A DNA stretch of 64,000 bases from Shewanella frigidimarina (GTDB lineage: Bacteria; Pseudomonadota; Gammaproteobacteria; Enterobacterales; Shewanellaceae). Positions 52,044 to 63,808 of the stretch are shown here, piece after piece. The position numbers and the translations under genes are program-made. The DNA lies in NCBI RefSeq assembly GCF_003797125.1, contig NZ_RKKE01000002.1, positions 657,661-721,660 of the forward strand. Reading direction: 5' to 3'. The notes beneath the pieces are model-generated. The model made no database searches. It worked only from the letters and a program-made list of their open reading frames with translations, and was not told the DNA's origin. Each line of letters opens with the position of its first letter. The stretch's first letter is position 1.

Positions 52044-52967
52044 TCAGGGATGATCAGGTATTGGGATAACTTGATAATGCTCAGCCTTTAAGCCTAGAAA
52101 CTCTGGCAAGGTAGCTCCAATTGAAATCGATGACCAAGTACCGGTTAAAATACCAATAAACATCGCAATAGAAAAACCTTCAAGCGGTGCCCCACCCAAA
52201 ATCCATAAAGCCACAACTGTTATTAACGTAGTGCCTGATGTGACCATGGTTCTGGAAAAAGTTGATTTAATCGCTAAATTGTTAATGTTAGTTATATTCC
52301 ACTGTGGTTTAGCCACTAACTGCTCCCGGATCCTGTCAGCAATAATAATTGAGTCATTGAGCGAATACCCTAAAATTGCCATTATCGCGGCTAATACAGT
52401 TAAATTAAATTCCATTTGGCTTAACGCGAAAAAAGCTAACACAAACACTACATCATGTACCAAAGCAAACAGAGCGCCTGAAGCTAAACGCCATTCAAAG
52501 CGAAAGCTTAGATACCCCATAATGCATAGCATAGCGACGAGTAAGGCTAAACCACCTTGCTCAACCAACTCTTGCCCCACTTGTGGCCCAACGATACTGC
52601 TGTTTAACACGTTGATATCCGTATTTAATGGCGCTAATACTTCAGCCAGTTCTGGGCGTTGATTCTCATCTGGTATATTGGCATATCGTAATACCCAACG
52701 GCCTGGTTCACTGGCTGAAATAACACTAACATCTTGTTTGTAAGCGGCGGTCATCAATGGCTGTATCTCACTGGCAGTGATGCTATGGTCCACTTGAATT
52801 TCAGTAACCACACCGCCTGTAAAATCTAAGCCCCAATTAAACCCTTTTACTCCTATAACGGTTAATGATAACAGCATTAATGCAATCGAGATTAGACTCG
52901 ATGCGTAACGCCACTTAGTTAAGTATTGCAGCTTGTCTGTTGAATAATTTGTTTGAGTTGAGTTCAT
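52044..52967 (-). CDS. secF: SecF-type protein export subunit
   Basis: 307 residues from ATG 52967, with AAGGTG upstream, starting 4 bases after the secD stop. Six membrane segments and the SecF motif LDFTGGVVTEIQ. SecDF uses the proton gradient to help pull exported proteins. It is paired with the adjacent secD, but with no yajC or tgt nearby, so it may be the second SecDF set of the genome. Confidence 0.93.
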   Translation of the reverse strand: MNSTQTNYSTDKLQYLTKWRYASSLISIALMLLSLTVIGVKGFNWGLDFTGGVVTEIQVDHSITASEIQPLMTAAYKQDVSVISASEPGRWVLRYANIPDENQRPELAEVLAPLNTDINVLNSSIVGPQVGQELVEQGGLALLVAMLCIMGYLSFRFEWRLASGALFALVHDVVFVLAFFALSQMEFNLTVLAAIMAILGYSLNDSIIIADRIREQLVAKPQWNITNINNLAIKSTFSRTMVTSGTTLITVVALWILGGAPLEGFSIAMFIGILTGTWSSISIGATLPEFLGLKAEHYQVIPIPDHP

Positions 52968-52971
52968 AGAG

Positions 52972-54783
52972 TTACACCTTAATGGCGCGACGAGTGTCAC
53001 GGCCATAAACTAAGTTGATTAATGCACGCGAAGCAAAAATACCAGTAAACATACTGGTTAATAATCCTAAACCTAAGGTCAAGGCGAAGCCTTGAATAGG
53101 ACCATTACCAATTGAAAATAACACCACGGCAGTAATCATAGTGGTGAAGTTAGCATCAAAAATAGTTGAAAATGCACTATCAAATCCCACATCAATCGCA
53201 CTGGCAAAGCTACGACCTTCTGCAAGCTTTTCTTTTATCCGTTCAAATATAAGTACGTTAGTATCGACTGCCATACCGACAGTAAGCACTAACCCCGCAA
53301 TACCAGGCAAGGTCAATACAGCACCAGGAATGAGTGCTAACAATCCAAATAACATGACCAAATTGGCGATTAATGCCACATTAGCGACCCAGCCTAAACG
53401 GCGATACCAACAAGCCATAAACAGTAATGTTGCCGACAAACCTAAAGCGAGCGCAGCAAAACCATTAACAATATTCTCGGCCCCTAAACTAGGTCCAATA
53501 GTGCGTTCTTCAACAATAGTCACTGGTGCAGTCATAGAGCCAGCTCTTAATAACAAAGCTAATTGCTGCGCTTCTTGATGGCTGCCAGCTCCAGTGATTT
53601 CAAAGCGGTTACCGAGTTGACTCTGAATGGTTGCAACGCTAATAATTTTAGTGGTTTGCTTGGCTTTACCTTGCTGATCTCTGCTGTATTCGCTATAAGC
53701 AGTCGCCATAGGTTTACCGATATTATCGCGTGAAAAATCTGACATTAACTTGCCACCTGCCGCATCAAGACTGATATTGACTTTCGCCATACCAAAATCG
53801 CCAGTAGTGGCTCGAGCATCAATAATGTGATCGCCACCAAGTACTGGTTTTTTTGACACATAAACAGGCTTATTCTGCTCATCATTCATCACAACAGCAT
53901 AAAGAGAGTCAGCTTGCACCACTGGATAAAATGCCAAACTAGCGGTTGCACCGATAACATTTTTAGCGGTGGCAGGATCTTGCACTCCTGGTAACTCAAT
54001 CCTAATCCGGTTCTCTCCTTGACGCTGAACTAGCGCTTCGGTAATACCAAGTTCTTCAATACGGCTGCGCATAATTTGCAAGTTTTGCTGTACAGTTAAG
54101 TTGGTTAATTTGAGCTGTTCACTTTGGGAAAGATTGATACTCAATGTTTGTTGATGGCCTGTGACTTGCCATTGAGGGTACTGCTGACCAATAAATTGTC
54201 TTATTTGACCACGAGCATCATCACTGGCGCTGTTAACCGTCAGTTCCGCTCCAGTGCTAAAACGCACCATTACACCGCTGATATGCTGCTCTCTGACAAA
54301 TTGCTTTACAGCATCACTCACTAATACTGCTTGGTTTTGAAACACTAAATCAAGATCCACATCCAGTAGAAACTGCACTCCACCGCGTAAATCTAAACCA
54401 AGTTTAATCGGTTTAACGCCTAAATTTAATAACCAATCTGGGGCCGCTGGAGCTAACGCTAAGGTCACTTGAGCCTGATGTTCAAACTGTTGTGCTAAGG
54501 TCTTTTTAGCTTGGGTTTGCATATCGGGATCATCTAACACCACAAGTAAATTATCTTGTTGCTGCTCGATACGCTTACTGTTTATGCCCGCTTGTTGTAA
54601 CACATGGTGGATTTGTTCCACTGTTAATGATTGGGTCGGTTTAACGGCAAGTTGTACGGCAGGATCTTCACCATACCAAGATGGCAATGCACTCATAAAT
54701 AAGATGATTAGTGTGCAAATTAATAGCCAGTATTTCCACTGAGCATATTGATTTAACGGTTTGGTATTCGATTTTGATTTCAT
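52972..54783 (-). CDS. secD: SecD-type protein export subunit
   Basis: 603 residues from ATG 54783 (MKSKSNTKPL); a longer frame adds 26 codons without ribosome binding support. Motifs GLDLRGGVQFLLDVD, large periplasmic P1 domain, then five C-terminal membrane segments with GMAVDTNVLIFERIKEKL. Partner of secF just downstream. The P1 region looks divergent from E. coli SecD and there is no yajC gene upstream, which suggests a paralogue. Confidence 0.92.
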   Translation of the reverse strand: MKSKSNTKPLNQYAQWKYWLLICTLIILFMSALPSWYGEDPAVQLAVKPTQSLTVEQIHHVLQQAGINSKRIEQQQDNLLVVLDDPDMQTQAKKTLAQQFEHQAQVTLALAPAAPDWLLNLGVKPIKLGLDLRGGVQFLLDVDLDLVFQNQAVLVSDAVKQFVREQHISGVMVRFSTGAELTVNSASDDARGQIRQFIGQQYPQWQVTGHQQTLSINLSQSEQLKLTNLTVQQNLQIMRSRIEELGITEALVQRQGENRIRIELPGVQDPATAKNVIGATASLAFYPVVQADSLYAVVMNDEQNKPVYVSKKPVLGGDHIIDARATTGDFGMAKVNISLDAAGGKLMSDFSRDNIGKPMATAYSEYSRDQQGKAKQTTKIISVATIQSQLGNRFEITGAGSHQEAQQLALLLRAGSMTAPVTIVEERTIGPSLGAENIVNGFAALALGLSATLLFMACWYRRLGWVANVALIANLVMLFGLLALIPGAVLTLPGIAGLVLTVGMAVDTNVLIFERIKEKLAEGRSFASAIDVGFDSAFSTIFDANFTTMITAVVLFSIGNGPIQGFALTLGLGLLTSMFTGIFASRALINLVYGRDTRRAIKV

Positions 54784-54919
54784 AACACTTGATCTCACTA
54801 CATCGGGGTAAAACCTCGATAAAAATGTATGTGAGTGATGATAGGTATTGACCCAATTCATCTACCCACAGCAAAACTCATTAGCAAGGCTAATGACATT
54901 TTTAATCAATATAATGTAG

Positions 54920-55555
54920 TTAACAGGTGTGAGCGTGAACGAAAAGTAAATTAGACTCTTTCCAAGCGGAAAGTCTTGAAGGGGCTGAAGCTGTTGATAA
55001 TACCCAGTCCAATTGCGGACTAAAGTTAATTTGATAACCTATGGTTAAACTCGGTACTGGCGGAGAAACAAATTCATAAGCTAACAAATAATTAGGTTTT
55101 AATTCATCTGATTGATATTGAACAATACTGAGGTAACGCGCTGAATAAGTAGGAACAAAATGGATATCGTTTGAACTAGAGTGTTCAGAAACAGAACGTT
55201 GGGAGACAGGGTTTGTTGATGAAGGTTCGCCAACGTAGCCCAACAATGTGCTATTAACATCAATAAGCGTATCGGTTAACGCAGTTAGTTGATTTGAATC
55301 TACTCGACTGTTAACTAGTGTGTCTATTGAGCTGTCTACTGATTTTACTGACGCCAAGGTGATATCAAGAGGGGCTGAACTTATTGGTTGTTCACAAATC
55401 CGATCATCTGTCAGCAGATCCACATTATATGAACAAGAAGTAGACGTAGCAAAAGGCATCGATGCTAAAACTAACATACGGCTATTGAGGAGGAAGATTG
55501 AACACAACCCCACAATTACCAGCATTAGTAGTATACGAGCCCATGGAAACGTCAT
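54920..55555 (-). CDS. Hypothetical membrane-anchored protein
   Basis: 211 residues. One N-terminal hydrophobic segment (about 7-33) followed by a Ser/Thr/Asp-rich extracytoplasmic region; no domain recognised. AAGG lies upstream of ATG 55555. The only support is an open frame of this length with a plausible start and a signal anchor, on the same strand as secDF and about 140 bases upstream of secD. Function unknown. Confidence 0.55.
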   Translation of the reverse strand: MTFPWARILLMLVIVGLCSIFLLNSRMLVLASMPFATSTSCSYNVDLLTDDRICEQPISSAPLDITLASVKSVDSSIDTLVNSRVDSNQLTALTDTLIDVNSTLLGYVGEPSSTNPVSQRSVSEHSSSNDIHFVPTYSARYLSIVQYQSDELKPNYLLAYEFVSPPVPSLTIGYQINFSPQLDWVLSTASAPSRLSAWKESNLLFVHAHTC

Positions 55556-56002
55556 AATGACCTTAATTAACTAAGCAACACAATGTTTAAAATTCAACTT
55601 AACATGTCAAAAAATAGCCTACTAAAATAATCAAAAATACTATCTAATAATAGTCATCTAACAAACTAGTTTTAAAGCGATTTCTTAACGAATGCATTAA
55701 ATAATATTGTTACTCATACGGTAAAATGTAACAAAAATGTAAACTACGTCGATAGTATCTATTGCACCTTTAATCTGCAAATGAATTTTTTTACATCTTT
55801 TATCATAGATAGCACATGCACTAGGTCTGTAATGGATATAAAAAAGCACTAAACAGTATTCTATTTAGTGCTATGTCAGGCTAGTGATCATTTATATCGG
55901 TATTTGGTGAAGATAAAAGTATGATTAATGCCTAAGCAGTTAGTTTAATATAATAACTAAAACAGACTGTTAAAAAATTATCACACTTCTTTCTCAACAA
56001 AC
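55556..56002. other. Gap between greA and the hypothetical gene
   Basis: 447 AT-rich bases. Apart from the greA terminator, I see nothing in it that I can name. Confidence 0.5.
55840..55872 (-). terminator. Terminator after greA
   Basis: AGCACTAAA ... TTTAGTGCT with a 10-base loop, followed by TTTTT on the minus strand, about 130 bases past the greA stop. Confidence 0.8.
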
Positions 56003-56479
56003 CTAAAGGTATTGGACCTTTACGATTTCATAATCAGTTAATCCACCAGGAGTGGTGATTGATACTTCATCGCCTTCACTTTTGCCAATTAATCCACGTG
56101 CAATCGGTGAATTAACAGAAATTAAATTTTGCTTAATATCAGCTTCGTCATCACCGACTATGCGATACGTCACTTCAGCATCAGTATCTATGTTCAAAAT
56201 AGTCACTGTTGTGCCGAAAATGACTCGGCCGGTATTTTCTAACTTTGTGACGTCAATAATTTGAGCGTTAGACAACTTGCCTTCGATGTCACGAATACGC
56301 GCTTCACAAATTCCTTGATCTTCACGGGCTGCATGATATTCAGCATTTTCTTTTAAATCGCCTAATTCGCGTGCTGAAGCAATTGCTTCAGTAATTTTTG
56401 GACGACGATCGAACTTTAACAATTCAAGTTCTTTACGTAATTGATCAGCGCCAACTACAGTCATTGGGACCTTACTCAT
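56003..56479 (-). CDS. greA: Transcription elongation factor GreA
   Basis: 158 residues, normal length. N-terminal coiled coil with the acidic tip ([13 protein letters not shown]) and C-terminal FKBP-like domain ([16 protein letters not shown]). It rescues backtracked RNA polymerase by stimulating transcript cleavage. It lies downstream of carB with a terminator between. Confidence 0.98.
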   Translation of the reverse strand: MSKVPMTVVGADQLRKELELLKFDRRPKITEAIASARELGDLKENAEYHAAREDQGICEARIRDIEGKLSNAQIIDVTKLENTGRVIFGTTVTILNIDTDAEVTYRIVGDDEADIKQNLISVNSPIARGLIGKSEGDEVSITTPGGLTDYEIVKVQYL

Positions 56480-56662
56480 AATGTCTTTGTCTCCTTTAAA
56501 AACAAAAGCATCCCGTGCTGACGATAAGTCAACACAGTAAAAATTCAGTTGGAAGTACGCAATCGACTTAGCGTGCGTATCTAGGATGCATCTTTTCGAT
56601 GATGGCTGACAGCTTACCTAAGCTTTTACAGACTTGCTAGTCATCCATCATCAAAATGTCAT

Positions 56663-56688
56663 AAAAAAGGTCGCCAAAAGGCGACCTT
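56663..56688 (-). terminator. Terminator after carB
   Basis: AAGGTCGCC-tttt-GGCGACCTT followed by TTTTAT on the minus strand, 22 bases past the carB stop. Confidence 0.93.
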
Positions 56689-56709
56689 AATCATTAATGC
56701 ACCAAAAAA

Positions 56710-59700
56710 TTAGCTTTTGATGCGTTTGTGTAACTCTTGTAAAGACGTCACCTTAATACGATCATCTGCAGAATGCGCTAAACACGTCGCAAAAGCAGCA
56801 TTTAATGTCGTAGTGTAATTCACTTTATATCGCAAAGCTCCACGACGGATCTGACGTGAGTCTTCAATTGCTTGACGACCTTCAGTTGTGTTAACAATGT
56901 AGGTATATTCACCATTTTTAATACGATCAAGAATGTGTGGACGACCTTCATGCACTTTGTTAACTAAGCGAGGGTTAATCCCTGCTTCACCTAAAATAAT
57001 GGCGGTACCATGAGTGGCATCAATTTCATAACCTAGCTCAATCAGCTTAGAGGCTAAATCAGCAACGCGTTTTTTATCACTGTTACGTACAGATAATAAC
57101 GCACGACCCGACTTAGGCACTTCAGATGTCGCACCTAGCTGTGCTTTTGCATAAGCTTCAGCAAAAGTATCACCCACGCCCATGACTTCACCGGTTGAGC
57201 GCATTTCTGGGCCTAATAACGGGTCAACACCTGGGAACTTATTAAACGGTAAGACTACTTCTTTTACTGAAAAATAAGGTGGAATAACTTCTTTAGTAAA
57301 GTTTTGCGAAATTAAGCTTTGGCCAGCCATCACTCGTGCTGCAATTTTAGCTAGCGGAACGCCAGTCGCTTTAGACACAAATGGTACTGTACGTGCGGCA
57401 CGCGGGTTAACTTCAATCATATAGATTTCGTTATCTTTTACCGCAAACTGCACGTTCATTAAGCCAATTACGCCTAATTCAAAAGCCAGTTTAGACACTT
57501 GGTCACGCATTCTAGCCTGAATATCAGCACTCAAGGTGTAAGGTGGCAATGAACAGCCTGAGTCACCAGAGTGAACACCTGCTTGTTCGATGTGTTCCAT
57601 AATGGCGCCAACCACCACAGTTTCACCGTCACACACAGCATCGATATCCACTTCAATCGCATCATCTAAGAAGTGATCAAGTAATACTGGTGATGCATTA
57701 GAGACTTTAACCGCTTCATTGAAGTAGCGTAGTAAATCTTGTTTGTCGTATACGATTTCCATCGCACGACCGCCTAATACATAAGATGGGCGTACAACCA
57801 ACGGATAACCTATTTTTTCAGCTTCAATCACAGCACTTTCAACAGTTGTCACTGTCGCATTTTCTGGCTGCTTCATGTTCAAACGTTGAATCGCTTGCTG
57901 GAAACGTTCGCGGTCTTCTGCACGGTCAATCGCATCCGGGCTAGTACCAATAATCGGTACGCCTGCGGCTTCTAATTCTCGTGCGAGTTTAAGCGGAGTT
58001 TGACCACCGTATTGAACGATAACGCCTTTTGGCTTTTCGATACGCACGATTTCGAGTACGTCTTCTAGCGTTACAGGTTCGAAGTATAAGCGGTCAGATG
58101 TATCGTAGTCGGTTGATACCGTTTCAGGGTTACAGTTAACCATGATGGTTTCATAACCGTCTTCACGTAATGCTAATGCAGCGTGGACACAGCAATAATC
58201 GAACTCAATACCTTGGCCAATGCGGTTAGGGCCGCCACCCAGAATCATGATTTTGTCACGGTTCGATGGGTTAGCTTCACACTCTTCTTCATACGTTGAG
58301 TACATGTAAGCTGTATCAGTTGAGAATTCAGCAGCACAAGTATCGACACGCTTATAAACCGGGTGAATTTCATGGCGTTGACGTAATTTACGAATTTCGC
58401 TTTCATTAACACCTAACACATCAGCTAAACGTGCATCAGAGAAACCTTTACGCTTTAATTGGCGTAAGTAGTTTTTCTCTAGGCCTGACATACCAAGTTC
58501 AGCGACTTTTGCTTCTTGTGTAATCAAATCTTCGATTTGAACCAAGAACCAATGGTCAATATTGGTTAATGTGAAGATATCATCACGGCTTAAACCAGCG
58601 CGGAATGCATCTGCAATGTACCAAATACGGTCACAACCAGGCTCTTTTAGTTCATGGCGAATACGTTGAATAGCTTCAGGAGATTGTAAATCGACAACTG
58701 AGTCAAAACCGTTACGTCCCACTTCAAGGCCGCGTAACGCTTTTTGCAATGACTCTTGGAAAGTTCGCCCAATGGCCATAACTTCACCGACAGACTTCAT
58801 TTGAGTCGTTAGGCGGTCATTTGCTCCAGCAAACTTTTCAAAGTTAAAACGTGGGATTTTAGTCACAACGTAATCGATTGCAGGCTCGAACGATGCTGGT
58901 GTTTTACCGCCAGTAATGTCGTTACTTAGCTCATCTAAGGTATAACCTACAGCCAATTTAGCCGCAATTTTAGCAATCGGGAAACCGGTCGCTTTAGACG
59001 CTAAAGCAGATGAACGCGATACTCGTGGATTCATCTCAATAATAACCATACGGCCAGTATCAGGACAAATACCAAACTGTACGTTTGAACCACCTGTTTC
59101 AACACCAATTTCACGTAATACAGCTAAAGAAGCGTTACGCATTAATTGGTATTCTTTGTCAGTTAGCGTTTGCGCTGGCGCAACGGTAATTGAGTCACCG
59201 GTGTGAACACCCATTGGGTCAAAGTTTTCGATAGCACATACGATAATACAGTTATCGTTGCGGTCACGAACCACTTCCATTTCATATTCTTTCCAACCAA
59301 TTAATGATTCATCAATCAATAATTCGTTAGTTGGCGACAAGTCTAAGCCTTGAGAACAAATCTCTTCAAACTCTTCTTTGTTGTAGGCAATACCACCGCC
59401 GCTGCCACCCATAGTGAAAGACGGACGAATGATACAGGGGAAGCCCACCATATCTAATACGCCATAAGCTTCATCCATGTTATGAGCAATACCCGCACGT
59501 GGGCAGTCTAAACCAATGGATTTCATCGCTTTGTCGAAACGACTACGGTCTTCAGCTTTATCAATCGCATCCGCTGTCGCACCAATCATTTCAACATTAA
59601 ACTCTTTTAGTACGCCTTGTGCTTCAAGCTGAAGCGCGCAGTTCAGTGCAGTTTGCCCACCCATCGTCGGTAGAATTGCATCTGGACGCTCTTTGGCAAT

Positions 59701-59931
59701 GATGTTGCGTACCACTTCCCAATGAATAGGCTCGATATAAGTTGCATCGGCCATTTCAGGGTCGGTCATAATTGTTGCTGGATTAGAGTTAACCAGAATA
59801 ACGCGATAGCCTTCTTCACGAAGTGCTTTACAAGCTTGCGCACCTGAATAATCAAACTCACACGCCTGACCAATAACAATTGGACCGGCACCTAGGATAA
59901 GAATACTTTTTATATCTGTACGTTTTGGCAT
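56710..59931 (-). CDS. carB: Carbamoyl-phosphate synthase large subunit
   Basis: 1073 residues, full length: two homologous ATP-grasp halves separated by an oligomerisation domain, and a C-terminal allosteric MGS-like domain. It makes carbamoyl phosphate from ammonia (delivered by CarA), bicarbonate and ATP for arginine and pyrimidine synthesis. It is 23 bases after carA. Confidence 0.99.
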   Translation of the reverse strand: MPKRTDIKSILILGAGPIVIGQACEFDYSGAQACKALREEGYRVILVNSNPATIMTDPEMADATYIEPIHWEVVRNIIAKERPDAILPTMGGQTALNCALQLEAQGVLKEFNVEMIGATADAIDKAEDRSRFDKAMKSIGLDCPRAGIAHNMDEAYGVLDMVGFPCIIRPSFTMGGSGGGIAYNKEEFEEICSQGLDLSPTNELLIDESLIGWKEYEMEVVRDRNDNCIIVCAIENFDPMGVHTGDSITVAPAQTLTDKEYQLMRNASLAVLREIGVETGGSNVQFGICPDTGRMVIIEMNPRVSRSSALASKATGFPIAKIAAKLAVGYTLDELSNDITGGKTPASFEPAIDYVVTKIPRFNFEKFAGANDRLTTQMKSVGEVMAIGRTFQESLQKALRGLEVGRNGFDSVVDLQSPEAIQRIRHELKEPGCDRIWYIADAFRAGLSRDDIFTLTNIDHWFLVQIEDLITQEAKVAELGMSGLEKNYLRQLKRKGFSDARLADVLGVNESEIRKLRQRHEIHPVYKRVDTCAAEFSTDTAYMYSTYEEECEANPSNRDKIMILGGGPNRIGQGIEFDYCCVHAALALREDGYETIMVNCNPETVSTDYDTSDRLYFEPVTLEDVLEIVRIEKPKGVIVQYGGQTPLKLARELEAAGVPIIGTSPDAIDRAEDRERFQQAIQRLNMKQPENATVTTVESAVIEAEKIGYPLVVRPSYVLGGRAMEIVYDKQDLLRYFNEAVKVSNASPVLLDHFLDDAIEVDIDAVCDGETVVVGAIMEHIEQAGVHSGDSGCSLPPYTLSADIQARMRDQVSKLAFELGVIGLMNVQFAVKDNEIYMIEVNPRAARTVPFVSKATGVPLAKIAARVMAGQSLISQNFTKEVIPPYFSVKEVVLPFNKFPGVDPLLGPEMRSTGEVMGVGDTFAEAYAKAQLGATSEVPKSGRALLSVRNSDKKRVADLASKLIELGYEIDATHGTAIILGEAGINPRLVNKVHEGRPHILDRIKNGEYTYIVNTTEGRQAIEDSRQIRRGALRYKVNYTTTLNAAFATCLAHSADDRIKVTSLQELHKRIKS

Positions 59932-59954
59932 TGCTTCTGTCTTCTCCCAGATAA

Positions 59955-61100
59955 CTACTTGGCGTGCTGACGGTATTGTTCAATTAGCTCGATGAAATGA
60001 TCGAACAGCGGTGCGGCATCGGTTGGCCCAGGGCTCGCTTCAGGGTGACCTTGGAAGCTAAATGCTGGCTTATCAGTTAGGTGAATACCTTGTAATGAAC
60101 CATCAAATAACGACTTATGCGTGACCTTAATATTAGCTGGCAATGTGGTTTCATCTGCAGCAAAACCGTGGTTTTGACTGGTGATCATCACGTTGCCTTT
60201 TTCAATATTGCTCACTGGATGGTTTGCACCATGATGACCAAACTTCATTTTTAAGGTTTTCGCACCAGAGGCTAATGCAAGTAACTGGTGACCTAAACAG
60301 ATACCAAATACTGGAATATCAGTCTTTAATATTTGTTGGATTGCAGTAATAGCATAATCACATGGTTCAGGGTCGCCAGGACCATTTGACAGAAAGACCC
60401 CATCAGGCTTCATGGCAAGTACGTCTGCTGCAGATGTTTGTGCTGGTACTACCGTCACATCACAACCACGGTCAACCAACATACGTAAAATATTACGTTT
60501 TACACCGTAATCGTACGCGACAACTTTATATTTAAGTTCCGCTGCTGGTGTTTCAGACGGTAAACCACCGACTAATTTCCAGCTACCGTTACGCCATGTA
60601 TAAGCTTTATCGGTGGTCACTTCTTTGGCTAAATCCATGCCTTTTAGACCTGGAAACGCTTTCGCCGCTGCCAGAGCCTTCGCTTCATCTAGGTCACCAA
60701 CCATAATACAACCGGCTTGGGCGCCTTTTTCACGCAAAATTCGAGTTAGTTTGCGGGTATCAATATCAGCAATGCCAACCACATTATTCGCTTTTAAATA
60801 ATCGCTTAATGATTGTTGGTTGCGGAAATTACTCGCCATAAGCGGTAAGTCACGAATAATTAAGCCACATGCATGAACCGAATCCGATTCTGTGTCTTCA
60901 TCATTAGTACCTGTGTTACCGATGTGAGGATAGGTTAATGTTACTATTTGGCGTGAATATGAAGGATCTGTAAGGATCTCTTGATAACCTGTCATTGAAG
61001 TATTAAATACCACTTCACCAACAGAGATACCGGTAGCACCAATTGCGGTGCCAGAGAATACTGATCCATCTTCGAGTACGAGTAAGGCAGACTGTGTCAA
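59955..61100 (-). CDS. carA: Carbamoyl-phosphate synthase small subunit
   Basis: 381 residues. Start is TTG 61100 with GGAGG five bases upstream; E. coli carA also uses a TTG start. Class I glutamine amidotransferase with catalytic Cys in [10 protein letters not shown] and His/Glu in [10 protein letters not shown]. It supplies ammonia to CarB. Confidence 0.98.
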   Translation of the reverse strand: MTQSALLVLEDGSVFSGTAIGATGISVGEVVFNTSMTGYQEILTDPSYSRQIVTLTYPHIGNTGTNDEDTESDSVHACGLIIRDLPLMASNFRNQQSLSDYLKANNVVGIADIDTRKLTRILREKGAQAGCIMVGDLDEAKALAAAKAFPGLKGMDLAKEVTTDKAYTWRNGSWKLVGGLPSETPAAELKYKVVAYDYGVKRNILRMLVDRGCDVTVVPAQTSAADVLAMKPDGVFLSNGPGDPEPCDYAITAIQQILKTDIPVFGICLGHQLLALASGAKTLKMKFGHHGANHPVSNIEKGNVMITSQNHGFAADETTLPANIKVTHKSLFDGSLQGIHLTDKPAFSFQGHPEASPGPTDAAPLFDHFIELIEQYRQHAK

Positions 61101-61253
61101 CGCGACCTCCAGAAAAGAGCCAAGCCACTTAAAATTATGTGTTTTTATTTTGCACTAAAATACCAATTTTCGATAAATTACGAAATTTTGACAAATTCTA
61201 GCGATTGTATAAGAAATTCGTTTTTACGTCTATATTTTGTAGGATTGTTTTCA

Positions 61254-61282
61254 AAAAAAAACACCAACGAATGGTGTTTTTA
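61254..61282. terminator. Terminator after dapB
   Basis: AAAACACCA-acgaa-TGGTGTTTT with A and T runs on both sides, right after the dapB stop, between dapB and the carA promoter region (61101-61253, AT-rich, no clear ARG box found). Confidence 0.88.
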
Positions 61283-61286
61283 TTAT

Positions 61287-62114
<828 letters not shown>

Positions 62115-62147
62115 TTAACTAAAGGTAAACACACAAACAGCATATAC

Positions 62148-62177
62148 AAAAACGCCTAAGTTAACTTAGGCGTTTTT
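62148..62177. terminator. Terminator between fklB and dapB
   Basis: Perfect 15-bp inverted repeat AAAAACGCCTAAGTT / AACTTAGGCGTTTTT right after the fklB stop. Confidence 0.93.
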
Positions 62178-62182
62178 AACAA

Positions 62183-62800
62183 CTAGATAATTTCTAACAA
62201 TTCAACTTCGAAGACCAAAGCTGAATAAGGCGGGATTGAAGCACCCGCGCCACGCTCACCGTAAGCCAAGTGATGCGGGACATATAATTTTAGCTTAGTG
62301 CCAACTGGCATTAACTGTAATGCTTCAGTCCAACCGGCGATAACACCAGATACTGGGAATTCAGCAGGTTGGCCACGAGCAACAGAGCTGTCGAACACAT
62401 CACCACTGATGAAAGTACCATGGTAATGAGTACGTACAGTTGAATCATACGTTGGTGTTTCACCGTCGCCTTGTACAAGCACTTCGTATTGAAGACCAGA
62501 CTCAGTTATCGTAATACCGTCACGCTTAGCGTTTTCAGCTAGGAATGTATCACCTTCAGCGGCAGCAGCTTCTGCAGCAGCTTCTTGTGCTTCTTGTAAA
62601 CGACGACTAATTTCAGTAAATGCAACTTGAAGCTCTTCCATTGATACTGCGCTTTCTTTACCGGCAAATGCATCAGCAAGACCAGCTTGAACAGCAGGGA
62701 TATCAATACCTTCAAAAGAGTTTGCTGCTAGTTGCTCGCCCATTTGACGACCTACACCGTAGCTAGCATGCTGTTCCATAGTGCTGAACAAATCTGACAT
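62183..62800 (-). CDS. fklB: FKBP-type peptidyl-prolyl isomerase FklB (FKBP22)
   Basis: 205 residues. N-terminal dimerisation domain with a long Ala/Glu-rich helix (about 70-90), then a FKBP domain (YDSTVRTHYHGTF, VIAGWTEAL, LAYGERGAG). Cytoplasmic proline isomerase. A close relative from a cold-adapted Shewanella (SIB1 FKBP22) has been studied as a cold-adapted chaperone-like isomerase. Confidence 0.94.
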   Translation of the reverse strand: MSDLFSTMEQHASYGVGRQMGEQLAANSFEGIDIPAVQAGLADAFAGKESAVSMEELQVAFTEISRRLQEAQEAAAEAAAAEGDTFLAENAKRDGITITESGLQYEVLVQGDGETPTYDSTVRTHYHGTFISGDVFDSSVARGQPAEFPVSGVIAGWTEALQLMPVGTKLKLYVPHHLAYGERGAGASIPPYSALVFEVELLEII

Positions 62801-62879
62801 AATAATTTTCTCTCAATAAACATAAAAAATTCGCACAAGAGTTTATCACAATAAACCCCGTAAATGTTGGCAAAAAACG

Positions 62880-63686
62880 CTATTTAACTTGAGCAATTTT
62901 ACACTCAGCCAAAGACTGTTTTCTTGCCTGTGTATAAAGCGGCATCACTTGATTCTGTGCCGCTTGCAAGTCTTCAATTCGGTGACTGTGTGACGGGTGA
63001 GTCGATAACAGTTCAGGGCCTTGGGCTCCGCCCGCTTTAGCCATGTTTTGCCACAAATTAACACTTTGAGCTGGATTAAAACCTGCTTTGGCCATTAGCT
63101 CAAGACCAACAATATCAGCTTCAGATTCCTGACTGCGGCCAAAAGGTAAAATAATGCCCACATTCGCCCCTAGCCCCAGTCCGGCCATGTACAAATCTTT
63201 ATTGGCAATACCCGATGCTCCTAATGCGGCATCCGCAGCTTGCATGCCAAGACCCGTTATCTGCGCTCGAGATACTTGCTCGTTTCCATGTTGTGCTAAA
63301 ACGTGCGCCACTTCATGTCCCATAACCGTAGCCAACTGATCTTGATTCGTCGCCACATTTAGTAAACCGGTATAGACACCAATATGGCCACCAGGTAGCG
63401 CAAACGCATTGACTTGATCTGATTCAAACAACACGACATCCCATTGCTGCAATTGGTCGGGCAACACCGCAGTGATACGTTTGGCAACACAGTTCACATA
63501 TTGAGTTTGCGCTTGGTTTTGACTTATTTTTTCACTTTGCTTCATGGTCTCAAACGACTGAGCACCCATTTGCTGCATCTGGGTATCAGAAAATAACAAG
63601 GTTTGCCCTCGCCCTGTTGGCGATTGACTATTAACACAGCCAACTAATAAAGCAGAAACGAGTAGGGTTAGCGCGAGAGGTTTCAT
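62880..63686 (-). CDS. M48-family metalloprotease lipoprotein
   Basis: 268 residues. Lipobox LLVGC after a signal peptide, then an M48 zinc protease: MGHEVAHV (HExxH) and the third ligand in ESEAD. Probably an envelope quality-control protease of the Oma1/LoiP kind. It is 79 bases upstream-adjacent to nothing cotranscribed that I can show; fklB lies downstream on the same strand. Confidence 0.9.
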   Translation of the reverse strand: MKPLALTLLVSALLVGCVNSQSPTGRGQTLLFSDTQMQQMGAQSFETMKQSEKISQNQAQTQYVNCVAKRITAVLPDQLQQWDVVLFESDQVNAFALPGGHIGVYTGLLNVATNQDQLATVMGHEVAHVLAQHGNEQVSRAQITGLGMQAADAALGASGIANKDLYMAGLGLGANVGIILPFGRSQESEADIVGLELMAKAGFNPAQSVNLWQNMAKAGGAQGPELLSTHPSHSHRIEDLQAAQNQVMPLYTQARKQSLAECKIAQVK

Positions 63687-63808
63687 GTTGTCATCCCTTA
63701 AAATTCATTTAGCCAAAAAGCTAATCGATCATTCATTTATTTTATACCAATCAACTGGACCAATGCACCATTTGCGATATTAAACATCAGCCAGCATTCA
63801 TGTGTTGA

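Noticed and set aside
61101..61286. ArgR (ARG box) sites before carA
   Set aside because: Candidates such as CGAATTTCTTATACA need a wrong spacing and have too many mismatches.
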